This document shows, piece after piece, positions 1-8,403 of a DNA stretch of 64,000 nt. A program made the position numbers and the translations under genes. The notes under the pieces are model-generated. The model ran no database searches. It saw nothing but the letters and a program-made list of their open reading frames with translations, and had not been told where the DNA came from. Source of the stretch: DATEOR01 sp035296905 (GTDB lineage Bacteria > Actinomycetota > Thermoleophilia > Gaiellales > Gaiellaceae); contig DATHAA010000027.1 of the NCBI GenBank assembly GCA_035296905.1, positions 1-64,000 on the forward strand. Reading direction: 5' to 3'. Positions within the stretch are counted from its first letter, which is position 1. Every line of letters starts with the position of its first letter.

Positions 1-558
1 GAGCCTTGCGAGCCCACCATTCCTCATGCACCCCGGTGAGTCGGCCAAGGTCTTTGGCCGATACGAGCAGGTCGGGACTTGCTACATCCGACCCGGATGA
101 CAACAATGTCATTGCAGAACCTCCTAACTGCCGGTTGGGAGCCGCGAGGGTTCAGGCGGGTGCGTCGAAAGTTTTCTTTGAGGAGGACTCCGACGCCCTC
201 GCCTTTCTCGCGTGCTCGGTTACTCCACATACGACATACTGCGGCGCCGCTCGGACGCAGACGGGAAATCATCACGGCCGCGCCGGAAGGGGTGTTCGCG
301 GGGCGCGGAGGGTAGTCAGTCGATTCGGCTTGAACAGGGCCGAGTCAGGTAGTCACGCAGCATCACCCCACGGAGGGATTTCGAGCAATCGGTGGCACCT
401 ATCGGGAGTGGTTTTGCTCCTACCTCCTGTCACCGGGTGTGTTTGAGGGCTTGCCGTATGGCTTGATTGTGCGATTCTGTCGGCCTATGTGCCCCGACAC
501 AGCGAAACAGATCTATCCGGCCACGATCACCGGGAAGAGCTTTGCGCCGGGCGGCAGC
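1..558. other. Gene-free stretch with several hairpins
   Basis: I see no convincing coding sequence here: the open frames lack the GC-biased third positions of the neighbours and match no family I recognise. The stretch is less GC-rich than what follows. It contains three consecutive perfect inverted repeats at 41-61 (8 bp stem, 5 nt loop), 70-93 (6 bp stem) and 97-112 (6 bp stem, 4 nt loop), and a weaker one at 322-346 with one G·T pair. It could be the end of a structured RNA or a recombination remnant whose other half lies outside the window. Confidence 0.4.
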
Positions 559-1701
559 GTGCTCGACCACAGCTTCGGAGCGGGCGACCAGTACACCCTC
601 GGAGTCGAGGAGGAGTACATGCTCCTCGACGGCGAGAGCTTCGATCTCGTGCAGCACGTGGACACCGTCCTCTCCGCCGCACAGAACGGCGAGCTGACCG
701 ACCGCATCGGCCCGGAGCTCATGCAGTCGGTGGTCGAGATCTCGACGCCGGTCTGCAAGAGCGTCGCAGACGTGGACGCTGAGCTCCGCAAGCTGCGGGG
801 CCTCGTGAGCGGAATCGCGGGCGAACGCGGCATGCGCGTCGGCTCCGCTGGCACGCATCCCTTCAGCCTTTTCGAGCGCCAGCGGATCACCGCCCGCGAC
901 CGCTACCGCAATCTCGTTGACCAGCTTCAGTACGTCGCCCGCCGCGAGCTCATCTTCGGCCTGCACATCCACGTGGCCGTGGACGATCCCGAGAAGGCGA
1001 TCAAGGTGACGAGCGCGCTCCTCCTCCATCTCCCGGATTTCCTCGCCCTCTCCGCCAACTCCCCGTTCTGGCGCGGAGAGGCAACCGGACTCGCATCAAG
1101 CCGGCAGATGGTCTTCGCCGCCTTCCCTCGCTCCGGGCCGCCGCCGCGCTTCCGCGACTACGCCGACTACGCGGAGGTCGTGGGCCAGCTCGAGAAGACC
1201 GGTTGCATCGCGGACTACACGCACATCTGGTGGGACATCCGCCTCCATCCTCGTTTCGGCACCATCGAGATCCGCGTCATGGACGCGGTCACGCGCGTCG
1301 AGGAGACGGTCGCCCTCACCGCCTACGTGCAAGCCCTTGTGAAGCACTACGCGGAGCGCTTCGACTCGGGAGCGGAGCTGCCCTCGTTCCACCGCATCCT
1401 CATCTCGGAAAACAAATGGCTCGGCGCGCGCTACGGCCTCGAGGCGCCGGTCATGGACCTCGCCACCGGCCGGAGGAACCGCGTGCCGGTCGCCCAGCTC
1501 ATCCGCCGGACGCTCAGGGAGATCGAGCCGCATGCGCGCGAGCTCGGCGCCGAGCGCGAGCTCGAGGGCATCAAGGACATCCTCGGGAAGGGCAACGGCG
1601 CCGACCGGCAGCTCCGCGTGTTCAACGCGAACCGCGACATCGTCGAGGTCGCGAGTGAGATCGCGAACGCGACCGAAGCGGCCGCCGTCCCGGCCGCATG
1701 A
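559..1701 (+). CDS. Carboxylate-amine ligase, YbdK/GCS2 family
   Basis: A member of the glutamate-cysteine ligase family 2 fold (YbdK-like), which joins a carboxylate to an amine with ATP; the natural substrate of this branch is usually unknown. The GVEEEY signature sits near residue 15, followed by the conserved EISTPVC, GLHIHV and EIRVMD segments. I chose the GTG at 559 because family members begin shortly before this signature; ATG 487 and GTG 439 are in frame upstream but their codons are less GC-biased and no start has a clear Shine-Dalgarno. About 380 aa, the usual length. Its stop overlaps the ATG of the next gene (ATGA), suggesting coupled translation. Family assignment is solid, exact start is not. 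Confidence 0.85.
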   Translation: MLDHSFGAGDQYTLGVEEEYMLLDGESFDLVQHVDTVLSAAQNGELTDRIGPELMQSVVEISTPVCKSVADVDAELRKLRGLVSGIAGERGMRVGSAGTHPFSLFERQRITARDRYRNLVDQLQYVARRELIFGLHIHVAVDDPEKAIKVTSALLLHLPDFLALSANSPFWRGEATGLASSRQMVFAAFPRSGPPPRFRDYADYAEVVGQLEKTGCIADYTHIWWDIRLHPRFGTIEIRVMDAVTRVEETVALTAYVQALVKHYAERFDSGAELPSFHRILISENKWLGARYGLEAPVMDLATGRRNRVPVAQLIRRTLREIEPHARELGAERELEGIKDILGKGNGADRQLRVFNANRDIVEVASEIANATEAAAVPAA

Positions 1702-2159
1702 TCGCCGTCGGCGAAGCGGTCCCCGCCGCACGCGTTTGGTTGACGCCGCGCGACGACGTCGAGCTCCGCGAGCTGGCCGAGGGCTCGCCCTACATCCTCC
1801 TCTTCTACCTCTTCGACTGGTCGAGCACCTGAACGGACGAGTTCACGCTCCTGCGTGACAGGGGCCGGGAGTTCGAGGAGGCGGGCGTGAAGGTCTTCGG
1901 AATCTCGCGCGACAGTCCGTGGTCGCACGTGGCCTGGGCCCAGGCGCTCGACCTCTCGACGCCGCTCCTCTCGGACTGGAACGGGGAAGCCGTCGGCGCG
2001 TTCGGCGTGGGGCACGAGTACCGCGGGATGGAGGGTGTCGCCGGGCGGACCGCCTTTCTGGTCGACGGAGAGGGCATCATCCGCGGGTCATGGACGTACG
2101 AGACGGCAGAGGTGCCCGACTTCGACGAGCTCTTGGTCGCCGCCCGCTCGCTCTCGTAA
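1698..2159 (+). CDS. Peroxiredoxin with in-frame TGA at the peroxidatic residue (candidate selenoprotein)
   Basis: Thiol peroxidase of the AhpC/TSA (Prx) family, reducing hydroperoxides in the cytoplasm. Read through the TGA at 1830-1832, the frame is open from ATG 1698 to the stop at 2157 and gives 153 aa. Codon 45 is the TGA, in the context FDWSST-TGA-TDEF, exactly where Prx proteins carry the peroxidatic cysteine; a serine stands three residues before it as in the P-x3-T/S-x2-C motif, although the proline is leucine. After it the typical Prx segments VKVFGISRDSPWSH and TAFLVDGEGIIRGSW follow in the same frame. There is no other cysteine, so it would act as a one-Sec enzyme. A hairpin at 1847-1865 resembles a bacterial SECIS. 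The alternative is a nonsense mutation, but the rest of the frame shows no decay. Confidence 0.82.
1847..1865 (+). promoter_or_regulatory. SECIS-like hairpin after the in-frame TGA
   Basis: A 7 bp stem (1847-1853 with 1859-1865, one G·U) closes a five-base loop CGUGA at 1854-1858. The loop has a G at its second position followed by U, and lies 21 nt after the UGA, inside the spacing described for bacterial SECIS elements (loop roughly 16-37 nt downstream, G among the first two loop bases). An alternative 6 bp hairpin (1843-1858) with loop UCCU competes with it. Seen in the sequence; the recoding role is inferred. Confidence 0.55.
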
Positions 2160-4033
2160 CCGTTCTCTACGCGGCCGCCGCGGTCGCCGCGACATGGCCG
2201 GCGATTGGGTCCTTCGCCAGCGCGTTCATGGCGAGCGGAGGCGACGGCTACGGCGAGCCGCCGGCCGGGGACCACCTGCAAGCCGTCTATCGCCTCTGGC
2301 TCGTCGGCCAGCAGCTGGCGAACGGCGCCGCGCCGTGGGAAGACCCGTACAGCTTCCAGCCGTTCGCCGAGCCGCAGACCGTGCTCGCCGGGTGGCCCTT
2401 CGGGCTCCTCTACTGGCCGCTCGGCGCGCTCTTCGGCCCCGTCGTCGCGTGGAACCTGCTTCTCCTCGGGACGATCGTCGCCGCGGGCCTCCTCACCTAC
2501 CTCTGGCTCCGCGCCGTCGACCTCGGGCCTTGGGCGGCGGCGATCGGGGGTCTCGCCTTTGCCGTTGCCCCCTACCGCCTCGACCAGAGCGCGTCCGGCC
2601 ACCTGCTCGGCTGGGCGGCGCTGTTCCTCCCGCTTGCGCTCCTCGGGATCGAGCGGGCGCGCATGGCCTCGACAGCCAGGCGTGCCCACGGCTGGGGCGC
2701 GCTCACGGCAGCGGCCCTCGCCTCGATACCCCTCTCGGGGCAGCTCCACCTCGCGCTCGGCGCCGTCCCGTTCGTGCTCGCCTACGCGCTGGTGCGCCGG
2801 CGGGGAATTCCCCTCCTCTGGACCGCGGCGGGCGCGCTCGCCGCGGCCGCCGTCGGCCTCGTCGTCCGCTACACGCTCATCGCAGGCTCTGCGGAGGACC
2901 AGGGCCGCTCGCTCGCCGATGTCCGCAAGTTCCAGGCCGAGTGGGCCGACCTCTTCAACCGCTGGCACCGACCGGGGAGCGAGGAGTTCGTCTACTTCGG
3001 CTGGCTCACGCCGGTGCTCGCCCTCGTCGGGGTCGTGGTCCTCTGGAGGAGCCGGCGCCGGCTAGCCGTGCTGCTCGGGTTGGCGGCGGTCGTCCCGATC
3101 CTGCTCGCGCTCGGGACGAACCTCCCGACCTACTCGGCGCTCTGGCACGCGTTCCCGCCGCTCCGCTTCCCGCGGGTGCCCGAGCGGTTCATGCCGATCG
3201 CCGACCTCGCGCTCGCCGCCCTGCTCGCGTCCGCCGTCGCGGAGCTCGTGGTGCGGGCCGGGCGGAGGGGGATGGCCGTGGCCGCGGGGCTGCTCGTCCT
3301 GGTCGCGCTCGACCTCGGCGCCCAGCCGGTCTCGGCGACAGCGGCCGACCCGGACAACGCGGCCTACGGGGCCCTCTCAGGCCCCGGCCGGATCCTCGAC
3401 CTGCCGCTCTTCGACCCGGGGATCCACTACGGCAGCGTCTACGACTACTACGAGCTGCAGGAGCCTCGCGAGCGGCCGCAGGGCTACAACACCCTCGCGC
3501 CCCGAAGTGCCTATTCGTTCGCGTTCACCTACAACCGGATCGGCTGCGGAGTCTGGCAGTCGGGCGACGAGGAAACGCTCGAGAGATTCGGGGTCCAGAG
3601 CATCCTCCTGCACCAGGGCGTCTACGAGCAGGCAGGTGACCGTTCCGCCTGGTTCGCGTGGCGCGGGCTCGAGGAGGCCGGGTGGGCGCCCGCGGCCGAG
3701 GGCGGCGCGGTCACGCTCTTCGAGCGGGGCAGCTCGTCCGCGCCACCGCCCTTCCCGGAGCCGTTACGCACACAGCCGGTGTTTTGCCAGGGCTGGCGGG
3801 ACGGGACGACCACGGACCTACAGGCACCGTTTTGGCTTTACGGGAACGGGCCGAAGCTGCTCGTGGTCTCGGTGGACGAGCCCACTCACGTGAACGTATC
3901 CGTTGAAGGAGTGACCCCCATTGACGGCCTGATCGAGGATGGGGTGGTCGGGAAAGTCGATCTCGGCCCCGGCTGGCACCCGGTGGTGCTCCAAGCCTCC
4001 AGGCCTGGCGTCACGTTGCGCGTGGAGCGTTGA
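2090..4033 (+). CDS. Large polytopic membrane protein, glycosyltransferase-like (GT-C style)
   Basis: About 647 aa. A basic N-terminus is followed by roughly ten hydrophobic segments up to about residue 420, then a soluble C-terminal region rich in aromatic residues. The arrangement, and the loop with an acidic residue and DQSASGH, resemble membrane glycosyltransferases that use lipid-linked sugars (GT-C), but I see no diagnostic motif, so the reaction is not assigned. ATG 2090 is the only start giving the basic stretch before the first helix; it overlaps the peroxiredoxin gene by 70 bp. Its 3' end abuts convergent fabI with no gap, so no terminator fits between them. Confidence 0.65.
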   Translation: MDVRDGRGARLRRALGRRPLALVTVLYAAAAVAATWPAIGSFASAFMASGGDGYGEPPAGDHLQAVYRLWLVGQQLANGAAPWEDPYSFQPFAEPQTVLAGWPFGLLYWPLGALFGPVVAWNLLLLGTIVAAGLLTYLWLRAVDLGPWAAAIGGLAFAVAPYRLDQSASGHLLGWAALFLPLALLGIERARMASTARRAHGWGALTAAALASIPLSGQLHLALGAVPFVLAYALVRRRGIPLLWTAAGALAAAAVGLVVRYTLIAGSAEDQGRSLADVRKFQAEWADLFNRWHRPGSEEFVYFGWLTPVLALVGVVVLWRSRRRLAVLLGLAAVVPILLALGTNLPTYSALWHAFPPLRFPRVPERFMPIADLALAALLASAVAELVVRAGRRGMAVAAGLLVLVALDLGAQPVSATAADPDNAAYGALSGPGRILDLPLFDPGIHYGSVYDYYELQEPRERPQGYNTLAPRSAYSFAFTYNRIGCGVWQSGDEETLERFGVQSILLHQGVYEQAGDRSAWFAWRGLEEAGWAPAAEGGAVTLFERGSSSAPPPFPEPLRTQPVFCQGWRDGTTTDLQAPFWLYGNGPKLLVVSVDEPTHVNVSVEGVTPIDGLIEDGVVGKVDLGPGWHPVVLQASRPGVTLRVER

Positions 4034-4810
4034 CTACATCCCCATCGCGTGATAGCCGGAGTCGACGTAGAGCGTCGTCCCGGTGATGTTGTTCGCCTCG
4101 TCGGAGAGGAGGAAGGCGGCGGCGGCGCCCACGTCGTCCGAGTCGATCGGACGGTGCAGCGGGGCCCGCTCCTCGACGATCGCCTCCATCGTTGGGAAGC
4201 CCGCGATCGAGCGGGCGGCGAGCGTTCGCACCGGCCCGGCCGAGACTGCGTTCACGCGGATGTTCTTCTCGCCGAGGTCCCAGGCGAGATAGCGCACGGA
4301 CGCATCGAGCGCCGCCTTCGCCACCCCCATGACGTTGTAGTGCGGCACGGCACGCTCGCCGCCGAGATAGGTCATGGTGAGGATCGAACCGCCGCCGGCC
4401 GCCTCCATGAGCGGCTGGGCATGGCGCGAGGCGGCGACGAGGGAGTACGCCGAGACGTCGACCGCGAGCCAGAAGCGGTCGCGCGGCGTGTCGGTGAACC
4501 GGCCTTCGAGATCGCGCGTATCGGCAAAGGCGACGGAGTGGACGAGGATGTCCAGCTGGCCCCCGAAGGCCTCTCCCACCTCCGTGAAGACCCGCTCGAG
4601 GCCTTCGTCGGAGCGCACGTCGCACTCCGTGATGAGTGGGCTCGAGACCGACTCCCCCAATTCGCGCACGTTCTTCTCGATGCGGTCGCCCTGGTAGGTG
4701 AACGCAAGGCTCGCGCCACCCTCGGCGAGCTTCTGCGCGATCGCCCAGGCGATCGAGCGGCGGTTGGCCACTCCGAGGACGAGCCCGCGCTTGCCGGTGA
4801 AATCAGCCAA
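4034..4810 (-). CDS. fabI: Enoyl-[acyl-carrier-protein] reductase (NADH), FabI
   Basis: Catalyses the last step of each fatty acid elongation round, reducing trans-2-enoyl-ACP with NADH. The 258 aa protein has the FabI-type nucleotide-binding start (GLVLGVANRRSIAWAIA) and the diagnostic Y-x9-Y-x6-K active site at Tyr148, Tyr158 and Lys165, which separates FabI from ordinary SDR proteins. The C-terminus (GTTLYVDSGYHAMGM) is also typical. It is the target class of triclosan and, in mycobacteria (InhA), isoniazid. It diverges from the SDR gene at 4836 with only 25 bp between starts, so the two promoters must overlap. Confidence 0.95.
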   Translation of the reverse strand: MADFTGKRGLVLGVANRRSIAWAIAQKLAEGGASLAFTYQGDRIEKNVRELGESVSSPLITECDVRSDEGLERVFTEVGEAFGGQLDILVHSVAFADTRDLEGRFTDTPRDRFWLAVDVSAYSLVAASRHAQPLMEAAGGGSILTMTYLGGERAVPHYNVMGVAKAALDASVRYLAWDLGEKNIRVNAVSAGPVRTLAARSIAGFPTMEAIVEERAPLHRPIDSDDVGAAAAFLLSDEANNITGTTLYVDSGYHAMGM

Positions 4811-4835
4811 AGCGCGAGGAGTTTATTGTCGCGGC

Positions 4836-5588
4836 GTGCGGGTCGCCGTCGTCACGGGAGGATCGAGCGGAATCGGAGCCGCGACCGCCCGCCTTCTCGC
4901 CGCGCAAGGCTGGCACTGCGTGCTCATCGCCCGCGGAGCCGAGAGGCTCGAGGAGGTGGCGGCAGAGATCGGCGCGGAGGCCGAGGCGTGCGACGTCTCC
5001 GACCGCGCGCAGGTGGACGAGGTCGCCGCCAGGATCGCGAAGCGGCATCCCGCGGTCGGGCTCCTCGTGAACAACGCGGGCTTCACGGGCAGACGCGGCT
5101 TCCTCGAGCTCGAGCCCGAGGAGACCGAGCAGATCGTCGACACCGTCTACCTCGGAAGTGTCTGGTGCGTGCGGGCCTTCCTCCCGCTGCTCGAGGCCGC
5201 GCGCCCCTCGGACGTGGTCAACGTAGTCTCGGTCGCGGGCACGTTCGCGCACGGAGCCTCGGGGCCGTACTCGGCCGCCAAGCACGCGCAGCTCGCGTTC
5301 TCCCGCAGCATCCGCACCGAGCTTGCGGGCCGCGGTGTCCGCGTGCACACGGTGAACCCCGGGCCCGTCGAGACGCCGGGTTTCCCGCAGCGCCACCTCC
5401 TGTCGCGCCCCATGGGCAGCCGTCTCGTCCTCCAGCCCGAGCGGATCGCGGAGACGATCGTGCGCGCAGTCGAGCGCGATCGCGCCGAGGTGGTAGTCCC
5501 GCGCTACCTGCGCGTCGCCGGAGCCATCCAGGCGCTCGCCCCCGGCACGATCGCCCGGCTCGCTACCCGAGCACGCGGGCGAGCCTGA
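4836..5588 (+). CDS. Short-chain dehydrogenase/reductase
   Basis: Classical SDR of 250 aa with the NAD(P) motif TGGSSGIG at the N-terminus, the NNAG motif and a Y-x3-K active site (PYSAAKHA) preceded by a conserved serine. A C-terminal extension of some 40 residues ending in a hydrophobic stretch suggests membrane association, as in the DltE/SDRs acting on lipids. GTG 4836 starts directly at the Rossmann fold; the open frame upstream has no better start. Substrate unknown. The 3' end overlaps the convergent PAP2 gene by 26 bp. Confidence 0.85.
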   Translation: MRVAVVTGGSSGIGAATARLLAAQGWHCVLIARGAERLEEVAAEIGAEAEACDVSDRAQVDEVAARIAKRHPAVGLLVNNAGFTGRRGFLELEPEETEQIVDTVYLGSVWCVRAFLPLLEAARPSDVVNVVSVAGTFAHGASGPYSAAKHAQLAFSRSIRTELAGRGVRVHTVNPGPVETPGFPQRHLLSRPMGSRLVLQPERIAETIVRAVERDRAEVVVPRYLRVAGAIQALAPGTIARLATRARGRA

Positions 5589-6246
5589 GTCCGGCGAGGC
5601 CGAGCGCCGCGCCCGCGACCGCGTCGAGCACGTAGTGGTTCGCGGTCGCGAAGATGACGAACGCCACCGCGGGCGGATAGGCAGGCGCGAGGGCGCGGGC
5701 AAGCGGCGAGCGGCTCGTCTCCGCGATGCCGGCCGCGGTCACGACCGCGTACGTGATGTGGATGCTGGGCATCGCGGCGATTGGGTCGTAGAGCCGCGCG
5801 ATGAGCCCCTTGTCGAGGTCGACGCCGGAGACGGCGGCGATGGTGTCCACGAAATGGTCGAGCGTCCGGGGCGGCGCGGTCGGAAAGAGCAGGAAGATGG
5901 GCTGGGCGCCGAGCGTGGCCAGGGCGGCGGCGCGACGGAGCCGGTGGAACTCCGGGTCGCGCCGGCCGTAGAGACGCATCAACCAGCCGACGGTGAGCCC
6001 GACGTTGAGCGTCACATACGCCACGTTGAAAACCGCGACGAAGCGGCGCCGCGGGAGAAGAAGCTCCTGGAGCTCGGGCTCGACGTGGATCCCGAGCCGC
6101 CGCTCGAGCGCCACGATCCGCTCCGCATTGCGGGCGGCCTTGCGCGTTCCCTCGTCGTTGACGACGAGGTGGCGGACGCCGAGGTAGACGGCGTAGACGC
6201 CGAGGCCGATGGCGGCTTCGCGCCGCGCTGAGAACTTCCCCCTCAC
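5563..6246 (-). CDS. PAP2-family membrane phosphatase/transferase (PAP2_3 type)
   Basis: About 227 aa with five or six hydrophobic helices. The phosphatase core is visible as AMPSIHITYA and, near the C-terminus, the histidine of ANHYVLDAVAG; the first KX6RP motif is degenerate, as in the subgroup related to inositol phosphorylceramide synthases. Likely acts on a lipid phosphate at the membrane. The GTG at 6246 is chosen because the upstream frame (to 6423) is proline/arginine-rich nonsense running into the divergent flippase gene. Neighbour genes (flippase-like protein, acyltransferase) fit an envelope-lipid role. Confidence 0.75.
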   Translation of the reverse strand: MRGKFSARREAAIGLGVYAVYLGVRHLVVNDEGTRKAARNAERIVALERRLGIHVEPELQELLLPRRRFVAVFNVAYVTLNVGLTVGWLMRLYGRRDPEFHRLRRAAALATLGAQPIFLLFPTAPPRTLDHFVDTIAAVSGVDLDKGLIARLYDPIAAMPSIHITYAVVTAAGIAETSRSPLARALAPAYPPAVAFVIFATANHYVLDAVAGAALGLAGLRLARVLG

Positions 6247-6284
6247 TCTCCGCTCCCCATCGCAGCCGACATACTTATCGACGC

Positions 6285-7286
6285 ATGGGGACCTCGTGGA
6301 GGCGCACGCTCGTCCGGCTCCTGATCGGCACCGCTGCCACAGTTGCCTTCCTCGTCCTCTTCCTGCGCGAGGTCGACCTCTCCGAGGCGTGGAAGACGAT
6401 GTCCTCGCTCCCCGCCTGGACACTTCTCGCCTCCCTCGTGCTCATTGGAATCAACGTCTTCTTCATGACGCTGCGCTGGAAGTACCTGCTGGCCGGCGCG
6501 GGCTACCGGGTGGACAACCGCAAGCTCTTCGCCACGATCGCGGTCGGCCGCGGCGCGAACAACCTCCTGCCGGCCCGAGGCGGCGACCTGCTCCGGATCG
6601 AGTCGCTGCGCGAACGCAACGTGCCCGTGTTCGTGAGCGCCGGCACGCTCTTCGCCGAGCGCCTCCTCGACGGCGTCGTCCTCTCGGTCTGGATCGTTCT
6701 CGGCGCGCTCCTGATCGGCGAGGGCGGGCCCGTTCTCCTGACGGGGATCGCGCTCTGCGCGGGCACGGCCCTCGGCGTCTTCCTCGTTCGCTTCGCGACC
6801 CACGACCCGGAGCGAGCGGAGCGCTTCGTCTGGCGGATGACGAAGTTCTTGCCGACTCGGTGGCACACGAGGGTCGCCCGGGCGGCCGCGTACTTCGTCG
6901 ACGGGCTCGGCGCGTTCACGAACCGGCGCCGCGTCTTCCTCATCTTCGCGACCTCCGCGGCGATGTGGCTCGCCGACGTGGCCATGTACTACATCGTCGG
7001 GCGCGCCTATGACATCGAGATCGGCATCGGCGGCTACTTCCTGCTCGAAGGGATCGGTAACCTCGCCCTCGCCGTGCCTGCTACGGCCGCTGGGATCGGC
7101 ACCTTCGACTATCTGACGCTGATCGCCGCCAGAGGCATCGACGTGCCCACCGACAAGGCGACCGCCTACGTGCTCACGATGCACGCGCTCACCGTCATCC
7201 CGATCACGCTGCTCGGCCTGGCGCTCGTCCGCCCCGCCTTCCCGCGCCTCTTCCGGCGGCACGAGACGCTCGAAGAGCCCATCTGA
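6285..7286 (+). CDS. Flippase-like / lysylphosphatidylglycerol synthase TM domain protein (UPF0104)
   Basis: A 333 aa integral membrane protein with about eight helices and the family signatures near GRGANNLLPARGGDLLR and the later EGIGNLALAVPATAAGIGTFDY segment. Proteins of this family (AglD/MprF transmembrane domain) are linked to lipid flipping, but substrates are mostly unknown. Starts at ATG 6285, 38 bp from the divergent PAP2 start. Ends 11 bp before the convergent acyltransferase gene, with a shared hairpin at 7288-7309. Confidence 0.8.
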   Translation: MGTSWRRTLVRLLIGTAATVAFLVLFLREVDLSEAWKTMSSLPAWTLLASLVLIGINVFFMTLRWKYLLAGAGYRVDNRKLFATIAVGRGANNLLPARGGDLLRIESLRERNVPVFVSAGTLFAERLLDGVVLSVWIVLGALLIGEGGPVLLTGIALCAGTALGVFLVRFATHDPERAERFVWRMTKFLPTRWHTRVARAAAYFVDGLGAFTNRRRVFLIFATSAAMWLADVAMYYIVGRAYDIEIGIGGYFLLEGIGNLALAVPATAAGIGTFDYLTLIAARGIDVPTDKATAYVLTMHALTVIPITLLGLALVRPAFPRLFRRHETLEEPI

Positions 7287-7287
7287 G

Positions 7288-7309
7288 GCGCGGAGCTCTA
7301 GCTCCGCGC
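7288..7309. terminator. Bidirectional hairpin between convergent genes
   Basis: A perfect 22 bp inverted repeat (10 bp arms) lies just after the flippase-like stop and covers the stop codon of the acyltransferase gene. There is no clear T-run on either strand, so it may slow or mark transcript ends rather than act as a classical intrinsic terminator. Confidence 0.5.
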
Positions 7310-8386
7310 GCTCTCGAACTCCCTCGCGAGAAAGGGGAGCTCGTCCGGCTTCGTCTCGGCGGCGGTGCGCGCCTCGGCGAGCTTCGCCGCACGCCGTGCG
7401 GGGTCGGCAAGCGCGGGGTCGACTGGCCGGCCGAGCGCGCGGGCGGACTCGAGCTCGGCGGCGAACGCGGCCGGGTGCGGCTCGCGCCCTGCCGAGAGCT
7501 CATGAGCCACGAACTGGCCCGCGGTCAGCGCCGTATTCCTCTTCAGTCGCTCGAGAACGGCATTCTCGAGCCCCTCGTGCGGCGGCGGCACCGTCTCGGC
7601 GAAGGCGAGGACCACCTCGGTGCGCCCGCGGACGAGCGGGTCGTAGGCGAGCGTCACGGGCAGGATCCGCTCGGGCTTCCCGCGGCGGACGAGCGCGTCG
7701 ACGCCTCGGCGCAGCGGGCCGATCTCCCCGTCCGGTGACGGCCTTCCCTCTGGGAAGACGAGGAGCGAATGCCCCGCCCGCATGAGGCCGACGAGCTCCC
7801 GAAAGTCAGCGGTTGCCCTCGCGGCGCGAGCCCTCCAGAACGGCTCAGGCCCTTCGCCCCGTGAGACCGGCTCCCACAGGAGATCGGCGTACTCGCCCCG
7901 GAGAGCGTCTTCTGCGCGCGCGGAGTCGGCCAGCCCGCGCTCGCGGAGCGGCGCCAACAGACGCGCCGGGATAACGTCGGCCACCGGCGTCTCCGGCGAT
8001 GCGTCGAGGAGCTCGAAGAGCCGCGCCGTGCTGGCACTCGAGATCGGGTGCACCTCGACACGCGGGAGAAAGCGGCCGACGGAGAGCGGAAAGAGGAGCC
8101 GGCGGGCGCGCGGCGACATCTCCGGCGGGAAGCCGGCGAAAAAGCCGCGGAGGAACATGTCGTCTCGCGCCGCGAAATGCATTCGCTCGCTCCTGTGCTT
8201 CCAGAGCGAAGCGCGGAAGTAGAGCTCCGGCGCGATCACGGGCACGTCGGTCTCCTTGCGGTGCGTGGCGGCGATGAGCGTCCCGGGGCGGAGCCGGAAC
8301 GCCTTCGGGCCGACATAGCGGACGCGGAAGGCGGCGCGGGAGTAAGCCCGCATGCCAATGCCGACAGCGTCGTAGAGCGGGCCCAC
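7298..8386 (-). CDS. 1-acyl-glycerol-3-phosphate acyltransferase-like protein (PlsC family)
   Basis: A 362 aa protein with the acyltransferase H-x4-D box (THRKETD) near residue 42 and the FPEGRPS block near residue 216, the two motifs that bind acyl donor and glycerol phosphate. The distance between them (about 170 aa) is larger than in typical PlsC (about 70), with an arginine-rich insert between, so this is a divergent lineage-specific form. It probably acts in phospholipid or lipid-modification synthesis at the inner membrane face. Lies tail to tail with the flippase-like gene. Confidence 0.75.
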   Translation of the reverse strand: MGPLYDAVGIGMRAYSRAAFRVRYVGPKAFRLRPGTLIAATHRKETDVPVIAPELYFRASLWKHRSERMHFAARDDMFLRGFFAGFPPEMSPRARRLLFPLSVGRFLPRVEVHPISSASTARLFELLDASPETPVADVIPARLLAPLRERGLADSARAEDALRGEYADLLWEPVSRGEGPEPFWRARAARATADFRELVGLMRAGHSLLVFPEGRPSPDGEIGPLRRGVDALVRRGKPERILPVTLAYDPLVRGRTEVVLAFAETVPPPHEGLENAVLERLKRNTALTAGQFVAHELSAGREPHPAAFAAELESARALGRPVDPALADPARRAAKLAEARTAAETKPDELPFLAREFESARS

Positions 8387-8403
8387 GCCGATAGCATTGC
8401 TGC

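Noticed and set aside
6..446. 146-codon frame at the left edge
   Set aside because: Third positions are not GC-biased and the peptide resembles no family.
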